This document shows, piece after piece, positions 16,387 through 24,397 of a DNA stretch of 64,000 nt. This DNA is from Blautia sp. OF03-15BH (GTDB taxonomy: Bacteria; Bacillota; Clostridia; Lachnospirales; Lachnospiraceae): contig NZ_QSCM01000001.1 in NCBI RefSeq assembly GCF_003463065.1, positions 186,001 through 250,000 of the forward strand, written 5' to 3'. Made by a program: the position numbers and the translations under genes. The notes under the pieces are model-generated. The model did no database searches. It was not told where the DNA came from and saw only the letters and a program-made list of their open reading frames with translations. Position 1 is the first letter of the stretch, and each line of letters starts with the position of its first letter.

Positions 16387-16801
16387 TCATTTTTGTTTTA
16401 ACAGTTTCTTAAAATATTGTGCCAAGGCAGTATCTGTGCAATATACATAACATCCCTTCATACCTCTTGTCATGAGTGTTCTGTATGTATTTTTTATAAT
16501 TTCATCTGCAACCTGATTCGCTTTTTCTTTATCTTTCTTTGCTAGTGTTTTTATTCCTTTCAAAGAATTATCGGTCTTTGCACGTTTTGTGTAGTCTGTA
16601 ATCACTTTCCCGTTTTCATATCGCAGATCATCACCAATAATGACACCCGTATAATCAAATTCTAGTCCTTGCGATGTATGAATACATCCAGCTTCATGAA
16701 CTGACTCTTCACTGATTGCAAAAGCATCTCCACCATTTAGATTCCAGCTTATGGAATAATCTCCGATCTCGATATCATGGAAATCGGCTTTTATAATCAG
16801 A
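16387..16801 (-). pseudogene. C-terminal fragment of a DUF2075 (Schlafen-related P-loop) protein
   Basis: The readable stretch includes ISWNLNGGDAFAISEES, then GCIHTSQGLEFDYTGVIIGDDL, YTKRAKTDNSLKG, and NTYRTLMTRGMKGCYVYCTD. These are the conserved C-terminal helicase-like motifs of DUF2075 ATPases (the CIHTSQGLEFD motif corresponds to motif V). The frame is open through 16605-16801 but has no start there. It ends abruptly against the 3' end of the NimA-like gene at about 16802, so the Walker A and B regions (roughly 500 residues) are missing. This is a 5'-truncated relic. Confidence 0.75.
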
Positions 16802-17275
16802 TTACTTCGGTTTCTTTCTTTTCCCTGTTATTTTTTCTACCTCCAGAACATATACCAGTGTTCTGGAAATTGCTGCCGGATTAAAATAAACATCTTTTCC
16901 CTTATGATAATGAGCCATAAGTTTCTTTAATGCATCCATTTTTTCTTCTTCATCAAGAATTCTAATCTGCCCTCTGCCAATCACACTTTCATATGCCATT
17001 GTACAATAGCCTTTTTCCTCAAAATACTGGAGTTGATGTTTACAATCCATTTCAAAAGACGCTCTGTTATCTTTTTTAATAAGGTCTACTTTATAACCTT
17101 CAAGCGCACTGTGAAAATACAGGTTAACTTTTCCATCGACTATTTCCATTCCAAAATTCAATGGTAAAATATACGGATACTCATCATCGTTAAGTGCCAA
17201 TCTGCACACATCGCAATTTTTCATAACTTCTATGATTTCATTAAACTCTTTGATTTCTCTATTTTCCTGTCTCAT
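16802..17275 (-). CDS. Pyridoxamine 5'-phosphate oxidase-like (NimA-type) flavoprotein
   Basis: 157 residues. The sequence MKNCDVCRLALNDDEYPYILPLNFG, then LYFHSALEGYKVDLIKKDNRASFEMD, is the split-barrel FMN-binding fold of the NimA/PNPOx-like family, and GYCTMAYESVIGRGQIRIL follows. Such proteins bind FMN or haem and some reduce nitroimidazoles; the actual substrate is unknown. ATG 17275 is chosen since GAGAGGCAGGTAAAT lies just before it and the family starts here. The open frame upstream is only read-through of the repeat at 17328-17486. Its 3' end abuts the DUF2075 relic, a sign of rearrangement just downstream. Confidence 0.85.
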   Translation of the reverse strand: MRQENREIKEFNEIIEVMKNCDVCRLALNDDEYPYILPLNFGMEIVDGKVNLYFHSALEGYKVDLIKKDNRASFEMDCKHQLQYFEEKGYCTMAYESVIGRGQIRILDEEEKMDALKKLMAHYHKGKDVYFNPAAISRTLVYVLEVEKITGKRKKPK

Positions 17276-17327
17276 ATTTACCTGCCTCTCCTTGCTTTTG
17301 TGTGAACCCCAGACAAGAGAAAATTGA

Positions 17328-17486
17328 GTAAAGCGGACATTCGCAATCCGCTTCGCTACTTGCTCATGAACGCAGTCGCTTCGCGATCTGTCAGTGGGAG
17401 CTTTCAACTCCCACTGACAGAAGCATCCCCCCCTCACCCGCCGCTTAGTGCTCCGCGCACTTGAAGCGGTGGAATGCTTATCTGCG
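17328..17486 (-). repeat. Structured intergenic repeat, copy 2 (inverted relative to copy 1)
   Basis: About 159 bp, nearly identical to the reverse complement of 14021-14177 and with the same hairpins. It sits between the NimA-like gene and the 3' end of asrC. The pair could act as a recombination substrate inverting the 3.2 kb between them (MFS, ogt, DUF2075 relic, NimA-like gene). Confidence 0.8.
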
Positions 17487-17522
17487 TTCAAGGTATATTA
17501 TATCTACATAACTGCCCTGAAA

Positions 17523-18488
17523 TTATCTGTAATGTATTCCGCTCCAGTAAATATTATCTTTCACGATTGTTTCCGGTGGAAGCTCCACACCATCCAAAGC
17601 CCATTTTTTATATTCTGCAAAACCCACACGGTCTATAATATATCCCACATGTTCCTTACCGCCAGGCGCATTTGGATCAATATATTCTTTCACAAATTTA
17701 TAGGTATTCAGGATTACTTTGATGATGGTGTCTTCATCTGCCCAGATCAGAAAATCTTCTCCCAGACGTGGATTTTTCTTTCCTGTTCGTCCCATAAGTG
17801 TCAGACGATAGTATTTTTTTGTGCTTCTGGTCCATGCTCTGGTTGGACATTTTGTCACGCAGACTCCACATCCTACACATTTTTCCTCATTGCGCACGAT
17901 CCGGTAGTTTTCCATCTTTAATGCATCCACCGAAAGCTTATCACAGCCTTTTACACAAGCGCCACAGGAAACACAACGGTTAGGATCATACTGTGGCTCT
18001 GTCATACCAATAATTCCAAAATCATGCATTCTCGCCTTGATACAGTCATTGGCACAACCTGTAAGTGCAATTTTAAAATGAAGATCATTAGGAAATATAG
18101 CCTTTTCAATTCTCTTTGCAAAAGCTGCTGTATTATAATTTCCAAAAGGGCAAACTCTGTTTCCGATACATGCACAGACATTTCTGGTTCCTGATGCAGG
18201 ATATCCGGCACCTGGAACCATTTGATTGATATGGAGATTATCAATAATCGGTTGAAGCATCTCGTTAACTTTATCCATATCTTCCAGATGGATCCCTTCG
18301 ATTTCAAATCCCTGTCGTGTGGTAAGATGGATCTGGCCGTTTCCATATTTTCTGGAAATATCTACCACCTGCTGCATAACATCTGCATTACAGCAGCCTC
18401 CCGGAACACGCACTCTGGAAGCCGTAAGCCCACGGACCTTTGATACACGGAAGGCATTTTTCTTCAGTTTCTTTGTATTGATATCCAT
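17523..18488 (-). CDS. asrC: Anaerobic sulfite reductase subunit C
   Basis: 321 residues. The sirohaem/4Fe-4S binding pattern of sulfite reductases is present: CACIGNRVCPFGNYN and ALTGCANDCIKA (C-x5-C ... C-x3-C). Two ferredoxin-type clusters follow: CVSCGACVKGC and CVGCGVCVTKC. AsrC is the catalytic subunit that reduces sulfite to sulfide with electrons passed from AsrA and AsrB. Start ATG 18488 follows GGGAGGAAATCGTA and begins MDINTKKLKKNAFRVSK, as expected. It is the last gene of regulator-asrA-asrB-asrC, 13 bases after asrB. A short gene-free stretch (17487-17522) separates it from the repeat. Confidence 0.93.
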   Translation of the reverse strand: MDINTKKLKKNAFRVSKVRGLTASRVRVPGGCCNADVMQQVVDISRKYGNGQIHLTTRQGFEIEGIHLEDMDKVNEMLQPIIDNLHINQMVPGAGYPASGTRNVCACIGNRVCPFGNYNTAAFAKRIEKAIFPNDLHFKIALTGCANDCIKARMHDFGIIGMTEPQYDPNRCVSCGACVKGCDKLSVDALKMENYRIVRNEEKCVGCGVCVTKCPTRAWTRSTKKYYRLTLMGRTGKKNPRLGEDFLIWADEDTIIKVILNTYKFVKEYIDPNAPGGKEHVGYIIDRVGFAEYKKWALDGVELPPETIVKDNIYWSGIHYR

Positions 18489-18501
18489 TACGATTTCCTC
18501 C

Positions 18502-19290
18502 CTAATCAAACAGTTTTTTACCTTCTGAATAACAGAATACCGGACCATCCAGACAAATATAGGTGTCATTCATTCGGCAATGGCCACATTTACCAAGTCC
18601 ACAACACATTTTTCTTTCCTGTGAGATCCAGATTTGTTCTTCTTTCATTCCCAGCTTTAACAGCTCTGCTACTGCAAATTTCATCATGATCGGCGGTCCG
18701 ACAACAATAGCTGCAGTCTCATGAATATTATCAAGTTCAAGTTCCGGAATATATTTTGTAACAAGCCCGGTTCTATAAGAAGGATCATCGGATGAATCCA
18801 CCGTCAGGATCATATCCATCTGCTGCTCCCATCTCTTCAGATCATCACGGAATAAAATATCTGACGGAGATTTAAATCCCAGGATCGTATGTAATTTTTT
18901 CACTTCATCCGGATGCTCACCAAAGTAGCTGATCACTCCTCTCACAGGAGATACTCCTGTTCCACCAGCTATCACAATCAGTTCTTTTCCCTGATAATTC
19001 TTCTTTTCAAACCCATTTCCATAAGGACCACGCATAAAAAAGCTGCTTCCCTCATTCAGTTCAAAAATTTCTCCGGTTACCTTGCCAACCTTACGTATCG
19101 TCAGATCAACAGAATCTTCTCCTATGCCACTGACAGAAATCGGCGCCTCTCCATATTTGGGAATAGAAACTTCAAAAAACTGTCCTGGTCTTACTTCACC
19201 TACATATGTCATACGGAATGTATATTCTGTCTCTGTATGCTTTACAATTTCTTTTATCTTAGATAAGAAAGGAATATATTCATTTGTCAT
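18502..19290 (-). CDS. asrB: Anaerobic sulfite reductase subunit B
   Basis: 262 residues of the ferredoxin-NADP+ reductase/dihydroorotate dehydrogenase electron-transfer fold. FAD-binding region: TFRMTYVGEVRPGQFFEVSIP. Nucleotide-binding region: VIAGGTGVSPVRGVISYF. The C-terminal 2Fe-2S ligands are in CCGLGKCGHC and a later ICLDG. It takes electrons from NADH and passes them to the other subunits for sulfite reduction in the cytoplasm. It starts one base after the asrA stop region and ends 13 bases before asrC, so the three are one transcription unit. Confidence 0.93.
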   Translation of the reverse strand: MTNEYIPFLSKIKEIVKHTETEYTFRMTYVGEVRPGQFFEVSIPKYGEAPISVSGIGEDSVDLTIRKVGKVTGEIFELNEGSSFFMRGPYGNGFEKKNYQGKELIVIAGGTGVSPVRGVISYFGEHPDEVKKLHTILGFKSPSDILFRDDLKRWEQQMDMILTVDSSDDPSYRTGLVTKYIPELELDNIHETAAIVVGPPIMMKFAVAELLKLGMKEEQIWISQERKMCCGLGKCGHCRMNDTYICLDGPVFCYSEGKKLFD

Positions 19291-19291
19291 C

Positions 19292-20290
19292 TTATTTTTC
19301 CTCCTTTTCTTTCAGTTTCCGAAGACATGCAATATAGGAAATATACTCCGGACAGACATTTTCACAACGTCCGCAGCCAACGCACATATGGTATCCAAAT
19401 CTTTTCTTATAATCTGAAATTTTATGTAATACTTTAAAACGCATTCTTTCGCCCTGGCTCTGACGGAAGCTGTGACCACCGGCAATGTCAGAATATCCAT
19501 CCACCTGGCAGGAAGCCCATACGCGGCGTCGCTCTCCAGCCTTTGGATTGTCTTTATAAAAAATATCCTGCATAGTAAAACAGGTACATGTCGGACAGAC
19601 AAAATTGCAGCGACCACAGCTAATACAGCGGCTTCCATATTCCTGCCACATGGAATCCTGATGAATGGTATCCGGAAGTTTCTCCGGAACCTCTACATGG
19701 ATTTCATTCTTTTCTACAAAAGTCAGCTTCTCCTGAACATTCTGCCCATAATCCCATAATAGTTCTTCCAGCTCTCTACATCCCAGTTCCATGTAACAGC
19801 CCTTTTCATCTTGAAAAATATACATATCATATTCTTCGCAACGATTTGTACCCATACTTACACAAAAACAATTTTTGCCGGATTCCTTGCAACCCATCAC
19901 AGCAAAAACTGTATTTTCCCGCATCCTTCTGTAATAATAATCCTCTGCACCGTTTTTCAGGTACATCTCATCCAGACGTCTCAACGCATGAAAATCACAG
20001 CTTTTCAAAAAAATCAATCTCTGCCTTGCTGCTCCGTCTGCTGTTTTCATCTCATTCTCCGTAAAATAAAGAATCGTCTCTGAGACCGGAAATAGCACTT
20101 CCTTAAAACTGTAATCCGACTTCTGGTTCCAGACAAGTTCTTCCCAACTGTTCAGCCGTCCGTAACGAACTACATCTGTATCTGAAAAACAGCCGGTTCC
20201 CCGGTAAATTTTCGGTCCATACACATCATAGGATTCCTGCAAAATTTCAAAAATCTTCTGCTTCTCATCACTGTTGAATCGTTTTCCCAT
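19292..20290 (-). CDS. asrA: Anaerobic sulfite reductase subunit A
   Basis: 332 residues. Two 4Fe-4S motifs near the C-terminus, CISCGRCNFVCPTCTC and CVGCGRCENVCPEY, identify the electron-transfer subunit of the AsrABC dissimilatory-type sulfite reductase. The N-terminal half (FLKSCDFHALRRLDEMYL, GCKESGKNCFCVSMG) is characteristic of AsrA. ATG 20290 is preferred because AAAGGAG lies 6-7 bases ahead; a start at 20314 would overlap the regulator. It follows directly after the Crp/Fnr regulator gene (20 bases), which most likely controls it. Confidence 0.92.
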   Translation of the reverse strand: MGKRFNSDEKQKIFEILQESYDVYGPKIYRGTGCFSDTDVVRYGRLNSWEELVWNQKSDYSFKEVLFPVSETILYFTENEMKTADGAARQRLIFLKSCDFHALRRLDEMYLKNGAEDYYYRRMRENTVFAVMGCKESGKNCFCVSMGTNRCEEYDMYIFQDEKGCYMELGCRELEELLWDYGQNVQEKLTFVEKNEIHVEVPEKLPDTIHQDSMWQEYGSRCISCGRCNFVCPTCTCFTMQDIFYKDNPKAGERRRVWASCQVDGYSDIAGGHSFRQSQGERMRFKVLHKISDYKKRFGYHMCVGCGRCENVCPEYISYIACLRKLKEKEEK

Positions 20291-20310
20291 CAAATACTCC
20301 TTTCTCATGA

Positions 20311-21000
20311 TCACATTTTGTAAAATTCCGCAAGACCTTCAAAATTTATCAGTGTAAATCGCTTATTACCATAACGGATCAGACCTCTGTCCGTTAGAAC
20401 CTTACAGGCACGAGATACATTTTCTCTTGGCGCTCCAACCAGATCCGCCATCAAGGTAATCGTAAGATCAATATCTATCATCTTCCCGTCTTCCGTATCT
20501 ATGCCAAAATCACGACCCAGCTTCCACAATTTTGCAGCTATTTTTCGCTCCATCTGCATGTTTCCGGTCGTATTTTTTAACTGATGACCCATTCGCCAGA
20601 GATTTCTTTCATATTCTCTCAGAACAGCTCTTGTTAAAGCATGACTCTGCTCCATAAGATGAAGAAATTCTTTTTCTGCAATCTCCATTACCTGCACCGG
20701 ACAGGCAGCTTCACAAAAAAGTGCGTTTGGCTTTTTGCTTACAATACTCTGATTTAAAAGCCGTCCTTTTCCCAGGATAAAAATCACCTTTCGATTTCCG
20801 TGCTTGGTCAGATTGTAAAGCATCACCTCACCAGAATACACAAAATATACTGTCTTCGTTCTGCTGCGTGAATGAAATATCACTTCTTTTTTCTTATAGG
20901 AAACAACTTTACTTTCATTAAGCAGATTCTGCAGAATATCCTTTGGGATTTCTTTAAAAAAATCCATATTCTCCAGTTCTCTGATTGTTATCTGTCCCAT
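20311..21000 (-). CDS. Crp/Fnr family regulator of the asr operon
   Basis: 229 residues: an N-terminal cyclic-nucleotide-binding-like barrel (about 10-130) and a C-terminal winged helix with ITLMADLVGAPRENVSRACKVL. The recognition helix keeps R-E-x-V-x-R, the residues that in E. coli CRP read GTGA half-sites. No N-terminal Cys cluster of classical Fnr is seen, so the signal is unknown; two internal Cys in FCEAACPV are the only obvious redox-type feature. It is the first gene of the unit asrA-asrB-asrC. A CGTGA-N6-TCACA site lies centred about 41.5 bases upstream of its probable transcription start, consistent with positive autoregulation of the whole operon. Confidence 0.87.
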   Translation of the reverse strand: MGQITIRELENMDFFKEIPKDILQNLLNESKVVSYKKKEVIFHSRSRTKTVYFVYSGEVMLYNLTKHGNRKVIFILGKGRLLNQSIVSKKPNALFCEAACPVQVMEIAEKEFLHLMEQSHALTRAVLREYERNLWRMGHQLKNTTGNMQMERKIAAKLWKLGRDFGIDTEDGKMIDIDLTITLMADLVGAPRENVSRACKVLTDRGLIRYGNKRFTLINFEGLAEFYKM

Positions 21001-21071
21001 TGTCTCAACCTCGCTGGCATAACTTTTGCAGTCTTTGATAATAAACCACTTCTGTCTTGCTTTCCTTTTGC

Positions 21072-21114
21072 ATTATAATGAAAAAGTTTATCCTTTTCCG
21101 TGATGTATGTCACA
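21072..21114 (-). promoter_or_regulatory. Class II Crp/Fnr-type promoter of the asr operon
   Basis: CGTGA-TGTATG-TCACA (21099-21114) is a textbook Crp/Fnr palindrome. A TATAAT -10 box on the minus strand lies at 21072-21077, which puts the site centre at about -41.5, where it replaces the -35 box. The adjacent regulator has the RE..R recognition helix expected for GTGA. Confidence 0.65.
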
Positions 21115-21138
21115 TTTTTATTTCAGAGACGAAACCAT

Positions 21139-21176
21139 GTAAAACGGACATTCGCAATCCACTTTCGTGACTGCGT
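21139..21176 (+). repeat. Degenerate fragment of the structured repeat
   Basis: GTAAAACGGACATTCGCAAT and the bases following it match one end of the repeat seen at 14021-14177 and 17328-17486, but the hairpin core is gone. It abuts the stop codon of the second Crp/Fnr gene. Confidence 0.5.
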
Positions 21177-21845
21177 TTAGACAGTCAATTCAAAATGGTT
21201 TCTTTTTGTTTTTATAAAGCCTTCTTTTTGCAATTTTGATATTTCTGCAGACATTGCCGCACGGTCAATGCACAGATAATCTGCCAGCTGCTGACGGTCA
21301 AAGGGAATATCAAAGGACAGAGATGAATGTCTGGTGGATTCTGCAGACAGATATGATAACAGTTTATCCCTGGTCGTTCGCTTGCCAACATGCGTGATTT
21401 TATCGTTAAGAGTCAGTATCTTGTCTGCCTGGACACTGACCAGGTTGCGGATCAGCTTCTGATGATGTTCGCATGCAGTTGGGCAGGAAACCAGAAGCCT
21501 CTGGACATTTAAAAAAATAATCTCACAATCCTCATCTGCCACCACACTGATATTCAGAACAGCTCCTGGGCTTGCTGCGTACGGCTCACCAAAAAAATCA
21601 CCGACATGACATTTAGACAGAATATTCCGATGCCCCCAGAGATCTTCCTGAATAACAAGAACACAGCCGGACACCACAAGTCCCATTACTTCGGTAGAAT
21701 CTCCTGCTCTGAAAATATAAGAGTCTCGTTCTTTGAAAGTGGTTGTTGCATTTACACAATGCAGGATAGATACTATCTCGTTATCCGAAAGGCCTTTAAA
21801 GAAAGGGCTGTTTCTTAGGACTGATAAATATTTTTTCAAAATCAT
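21177..21845 (-). CDS. Crp/Fnr family regulator, HcpR-like
   Basis: 222 residues with a cyclic-nucleotide-binding-like domain (VMGLVVSGCVLVIQEDLWG, CHVGDFFGEPYAASPG) and a C-terminal winged helix (RQQLADYLCIDRAAMSAEISKLQKEGFI). The recognition helix lacks the RE..R pattern, so it should bind a different sequence from the asr regulator. It is divergent from the ferredoxin-hcp operon with 92 bases between starts, the arrangement seen for HcpR regulators that respond to nitrosative stress. A palindrome ATACAA-N-TTGTAT lies in the shared promoter. The function as HcpR is inferred from position and family. Confidence 0.82.
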   Translation of the reverse strand: MILKKYLSVLRNSPFFKGLSDNEIVSILHCVNATTTFKERDSYIFRAGDSTEVMGLVVSGCVLVIQEDLWGHRNILSKCHVGDFFGEPYAASPGAVLNISVVADEDCEIIFLNVQRLLVSCPTACEHHQKLIRNLVSVQADKILTLNDKITHVGKRTTRDKLLSYLSAESTRHSSLSFDIPFDRQQLADYLCIDRAAMSAEISKLQKEGFIKTKRNHFELTV

Positions 21846-21866
21846 TCCTCCTGTTGGAAATCAAAC

Positions 21867-21894
21867 ATACAAGTTGTATTTATCATACTATAAT
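21867..21894 (+). promoter_or_regulatory. Palindrome and -10 box of the ferredoxin-hcp promoter
   Basis: ATACAA-G-TTGTAT (21867-21879) is a perfect 6-base dyad that begins 12 bases before a TATAAT -10 box (21889-21894) on the plus strand. It lies between the divergent regulator and the ferredoxin-hcp genes. It overlaps the place of a -35 box, so binding could repress, or substitute for a poor -35. Confidence 0.5.
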
Positions 21895-21937
21895 GTCAGC
21901 AGAAACAAAAGTAAAAGATTGCTGACGGAGGGTAAAC

Positions 21938-22657
21938 ATGATAAGAAAGATTATCCGGATCGATAAAGAAAAATGTAACGGCTGCGGTGCCTGTGCAGAT
22001 GCCTGTCATGAAGGTGCCATTGATATCATTAACGGAAAAGCAGAATTGGTAAGAGAGCATTTCTGCGACGGACTGGGCGACTGTCTCCCGGAATGTCCTA
22101 CAGGTGCCATTTCTTTTGAAGAAAGGGAAGCGCCTGAATATGATGAAGAAGCGGTAAAAGAAGCGCAGAAGAAACTATTTGCCAAAAAACAGGCAATGTC
22201 TGCACATACCGGCTGTCCCGGATCTAAAAGCATGCAGATCCAGCGGCCGGTAACACCGGAAGCCGTAAAACCATCTTCAACCGCAGATCAGGTATCAAAA
22301 CTTCAGAACTGGCCCGTACAGATCAAACTGGCACCTGTCAGTGCATCCTATTTTAACGGTGCAAAACTTTTGATCGCAGCCGATTGTACTGCTTACGCTT
22401 ACGCAAGCTTTCATCAGGATTTTATCCGGAATAAGGTGACATTAATCGGCTGTCCTAAGTTGGATCAGGTGGATTATAGTGAGAAACTGACTGCAATCAT
22501 CCAAAATAACGACATTCAAAGCGTAACGATCGTAAGAATGGAAGTTCCGTGCTGCGGCGGTCTGGAGATGGCAGCCAGAAAAGCGCTTCAAAACAGTGGA
22601 AAATTCATTCCCTGGCAGGTTGTAACGATAAGCATTGATGGAAAAATATTGGAATAA
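21938..22657 (+). CDS. 4Fe-4S ferredoxin-type protein paired with Hcp
   Basis: 239 residues. The N-terminus has two 4Fe-4S motifs, CNGCGACADACHEGA and CDGLGDCLPECPTGA. The rest holds further Cys (HTGCPGS, ADCTAYA, GCPKLDQ, PCCGGLE) in a domain common to ferredoxin-like partners of hybrid-cluster protein. It most likely carries electrons to Hcp. GACGGAGGGTAAAC precedes the ATG. The next gene, hcp, starts 15 bases after its stop, so they form an operon. Confidence 0.85.
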   Translation: MIRKIIRIDKEKCNGCGACADACHEGAIDIINGKAELVREHFCDGLGDCLPECPTGAISFEEREAPEYDEEAVKEAQKKLFAKKQAMSAHTGCPGSKSMQIQRPVTPEAVKPSSTADQVSKLQNWPVQIKLAPVSASYFNGAKLLIAADCTAYAYASFHQDFIRNKVTLIGCPKLDQVDYSEKLTAIIQNNDIQSVTIVRMEVPCCGGLEMAARKALQNSGKFIPWQVVTISIDGKILE

Positions 22658-22672
22658 AAGGAGAATAGACAA

Positions 22673-24271
22673 ATGGATAAGAAAATGTTTTGTTTTCAGT
22701 GTGAACAGACCGTCGGATGTACCGGCTGCACAGGAAATGCCGGTGTCTGTGGAAAAAAGGCAGATACCGCCAGATTACAGGATGAACTGACGGGCGCCTT
22801 GATCGGTCTTGCAAGAGCTGTCGATGGCGCAGAAACTATTTCCAAAAGAACCGGACAGGTCATAATTGAAGGACTTTTTACTACCGTTACAAATGTGAGT
22901 TTTGATGATGAAGCAATCAAAACTATGATACAAAAGGTCAGAGCTGAGAAAGAAAGCCTGGTTCCTGACTGCAGCAACTGTCAGTCACCTTGCGGCCGAA
23001 CAGATGAATACGATATGCAGCAGCTGTGGAATGCTGACGAAGATATCCGCTCTTTGAAGTCTCTTATTCTTTTCGGGATCCGCGGAATGGCTGCCTATGC
23101 CTATCATGCAAATGTTCTGAATTATGAAGATACCGAAGTGAACCGCTTCTTCTGCGAAGCATTATTTAAGATCGGTTATGAAGAAACCGTGGAAAGACTG
23201 CTTCCTACGGTACTGAAAGTAGGAGAAATCAACCTGAAGTGCATGGCACTTCTTGATAAGGCAAATACAGAAACTTATGGAACACCAGAACCAACCGATG
23301 TTACACTCACTGTAGAGAAAGGACCTTTTATTGTCGTGACCGGACATGATCTGAAAGACCTGCAGCTTTTGCTTGAACAGACAGAGGGAAAAGGAATCAA
23401 CATCTATACACATGGTGAAATGCTTCCTGCCCATGCCTATCCACTCTTAAAGAAATTCTCTCACTTAAAGGGAAATTTCGGAACTGCATGGCAGAATCAG
23501 CAAAAAGAATTTGATCATCTTCCAGCCCCGATCCTCTACACCACCAACTGTCTGATGCCCCCAAAAAACAGCTATGCTGACAGAGTGTTTACAACAGAAG
23601 TGGTGGCTTTCCCGGGTGCTGTTCATATCAACGAGAAAAAAGATTTCACACCAGTTATTGAAAAAGCACTGGAACTGGGTGGTTACAAAGAAGATCAGAG
23701 ATTCTCTGGCATCAACGGCGGTACAAAAGTGACAACCGGTTTTGGTCATGCAGCGATCCTGTCCCATGCAGGTACTGTAGTAGAAGCCGTAAAATCAGGC
23801 GCGATCCGCCATTTCTTCCTGGTTGCCGGCTGTGATGGGGCCAAACCGGGTCGAAACTATTATACAGAATTTGTGAAACAGACACCTTCTGACAGCATCG
23901 TCCTCACCCTGGCCTGCGGCAAATTCCGTTTCAATGATCTCGATCTGGGCGAGATCGGCGGGCTGCCACGACTGATGGATATGGGCCAATGTAATGATGC
24001 CTATGGTGCGATCCAGGTTGCTGCAGCCCTTGCGGATGCATTTGGATGTTCCGTAAATGAGCTTCCGCTTTCCTTCGTTCTCTCCTGGTATGAGCAGAAA
24101 GCAGTCTGTATCCTGCTGACCCTTCTGCACCTGGGTATCAAAAACATCCGTCTTGGTCCTTCTCTTCCGGCATTCCTGTCTCCGAATATTCTGAACTTTC
24201 TGGTGGAAAATTACGGTATAGCACCTGTCACCACACCGGAAGAAGACATCAAAACACTGATGAACCATTAA
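22673..24271 (+). CDS. hcp: Hydroxylamine reductase / hybrid-cluster protein
   Basis: 532 residues, full length. The N-terminal cluster ligands are in MFCFQCEQTVGCTGCTG followed by AGVCGKK. Hybrid-cluster ligands are recognisable in VVTGHDLKDL, INIYTHGEMLPAHAYP, NCLMPP, VAGCDGAKPGRNYY and LACGKFRFN. Hcp reduces hydroxylamine in vitro and nitric oxide in vivo, and protects anaerobes against nitrosative stress in the cytoplasm. It is preceded by an AAAGGAGAATAGACAA ribosome site and forms an operon with the ferredoxin gene. An HcpR-like regulator is divergent. A hairpin terminator lies ~75 bases downstream. Confidence 0.95.
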   Translation: MDKKMFCFQCEQTVGCTGCTGNAGVCGKKADTARLQDELTGALIGLARAVDGAETISKRTGQVIIEGLFTTVTNVSFDDEAIKTMIQKVRAEKESLVPDCSNCQSPCGRTDEYDMQQLWNADEDIRSLKSLILFGIRGMAAYAYHANVLNYEDTEVNRFFCEALFKIGYEETVERLLPTVLKVGEINLKCMALLDKANTETYGTPEPTDVTLTVEKGPFIVVTGHDLKDLQLLLEQTEGKGINIYTHGEMLPAHAYPLLKKFSHLKGNFGTAWQNQQKEFDHLPAPILYTTNCLMPPKNSYADRVFTTEVVAFPGAVHINEKKDFTPVIEKALELGGYKEDQRFSGINGGTKVTTGFGHAAILSHAGTVVEAVKSGAIRHFFLVAGCDGAKPGRNYYTEFVKQTPSDSIVLTLACGKFRFNDLDLGEIGGLPRLMDMGQCNDAYGAIQVAAALADAFGCSVNELPLSFVLSWYEQKAVCILLTLLHLGIKNIRLGPSLPAFLSPNILNFLVENYGIAPVTTPEEDIKTLMNH

Positions 24272-24344
24272 AAATAGATTTTCCTCCATAAATCACAAAA
24301 AGTACGCCATCTTCCTGTTTGCAATTTCATCAGATAGCAGAAAA

Positions 24345-24379
24345 AGACCTCCCGCTGAATCGTCTTCAACGAGAGGTCT
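24345..24379. terminator. Bidirectional terminator between hcp and a membrane protein gene
   Basis: AGACCTC (24345-24351) pairs with GAGGTCT (24373-24379), and an inner stem extends it (CGTTGAA/TTCAGCG on the minus strand). On the minus strand it is followed by TTTTT, and it separates two converging genes. Confidence 0.75.
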
Positions 24380-24397
24380 CTGTTCTTTCTTATTTTC

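Noticed and set aside
17276..17491. Longer N-terminus for the NimA-like protein
   Set aside because: The extra residues are translation of the repeat at 17328-17486; the ribosome site and family start point to ATG 17275.
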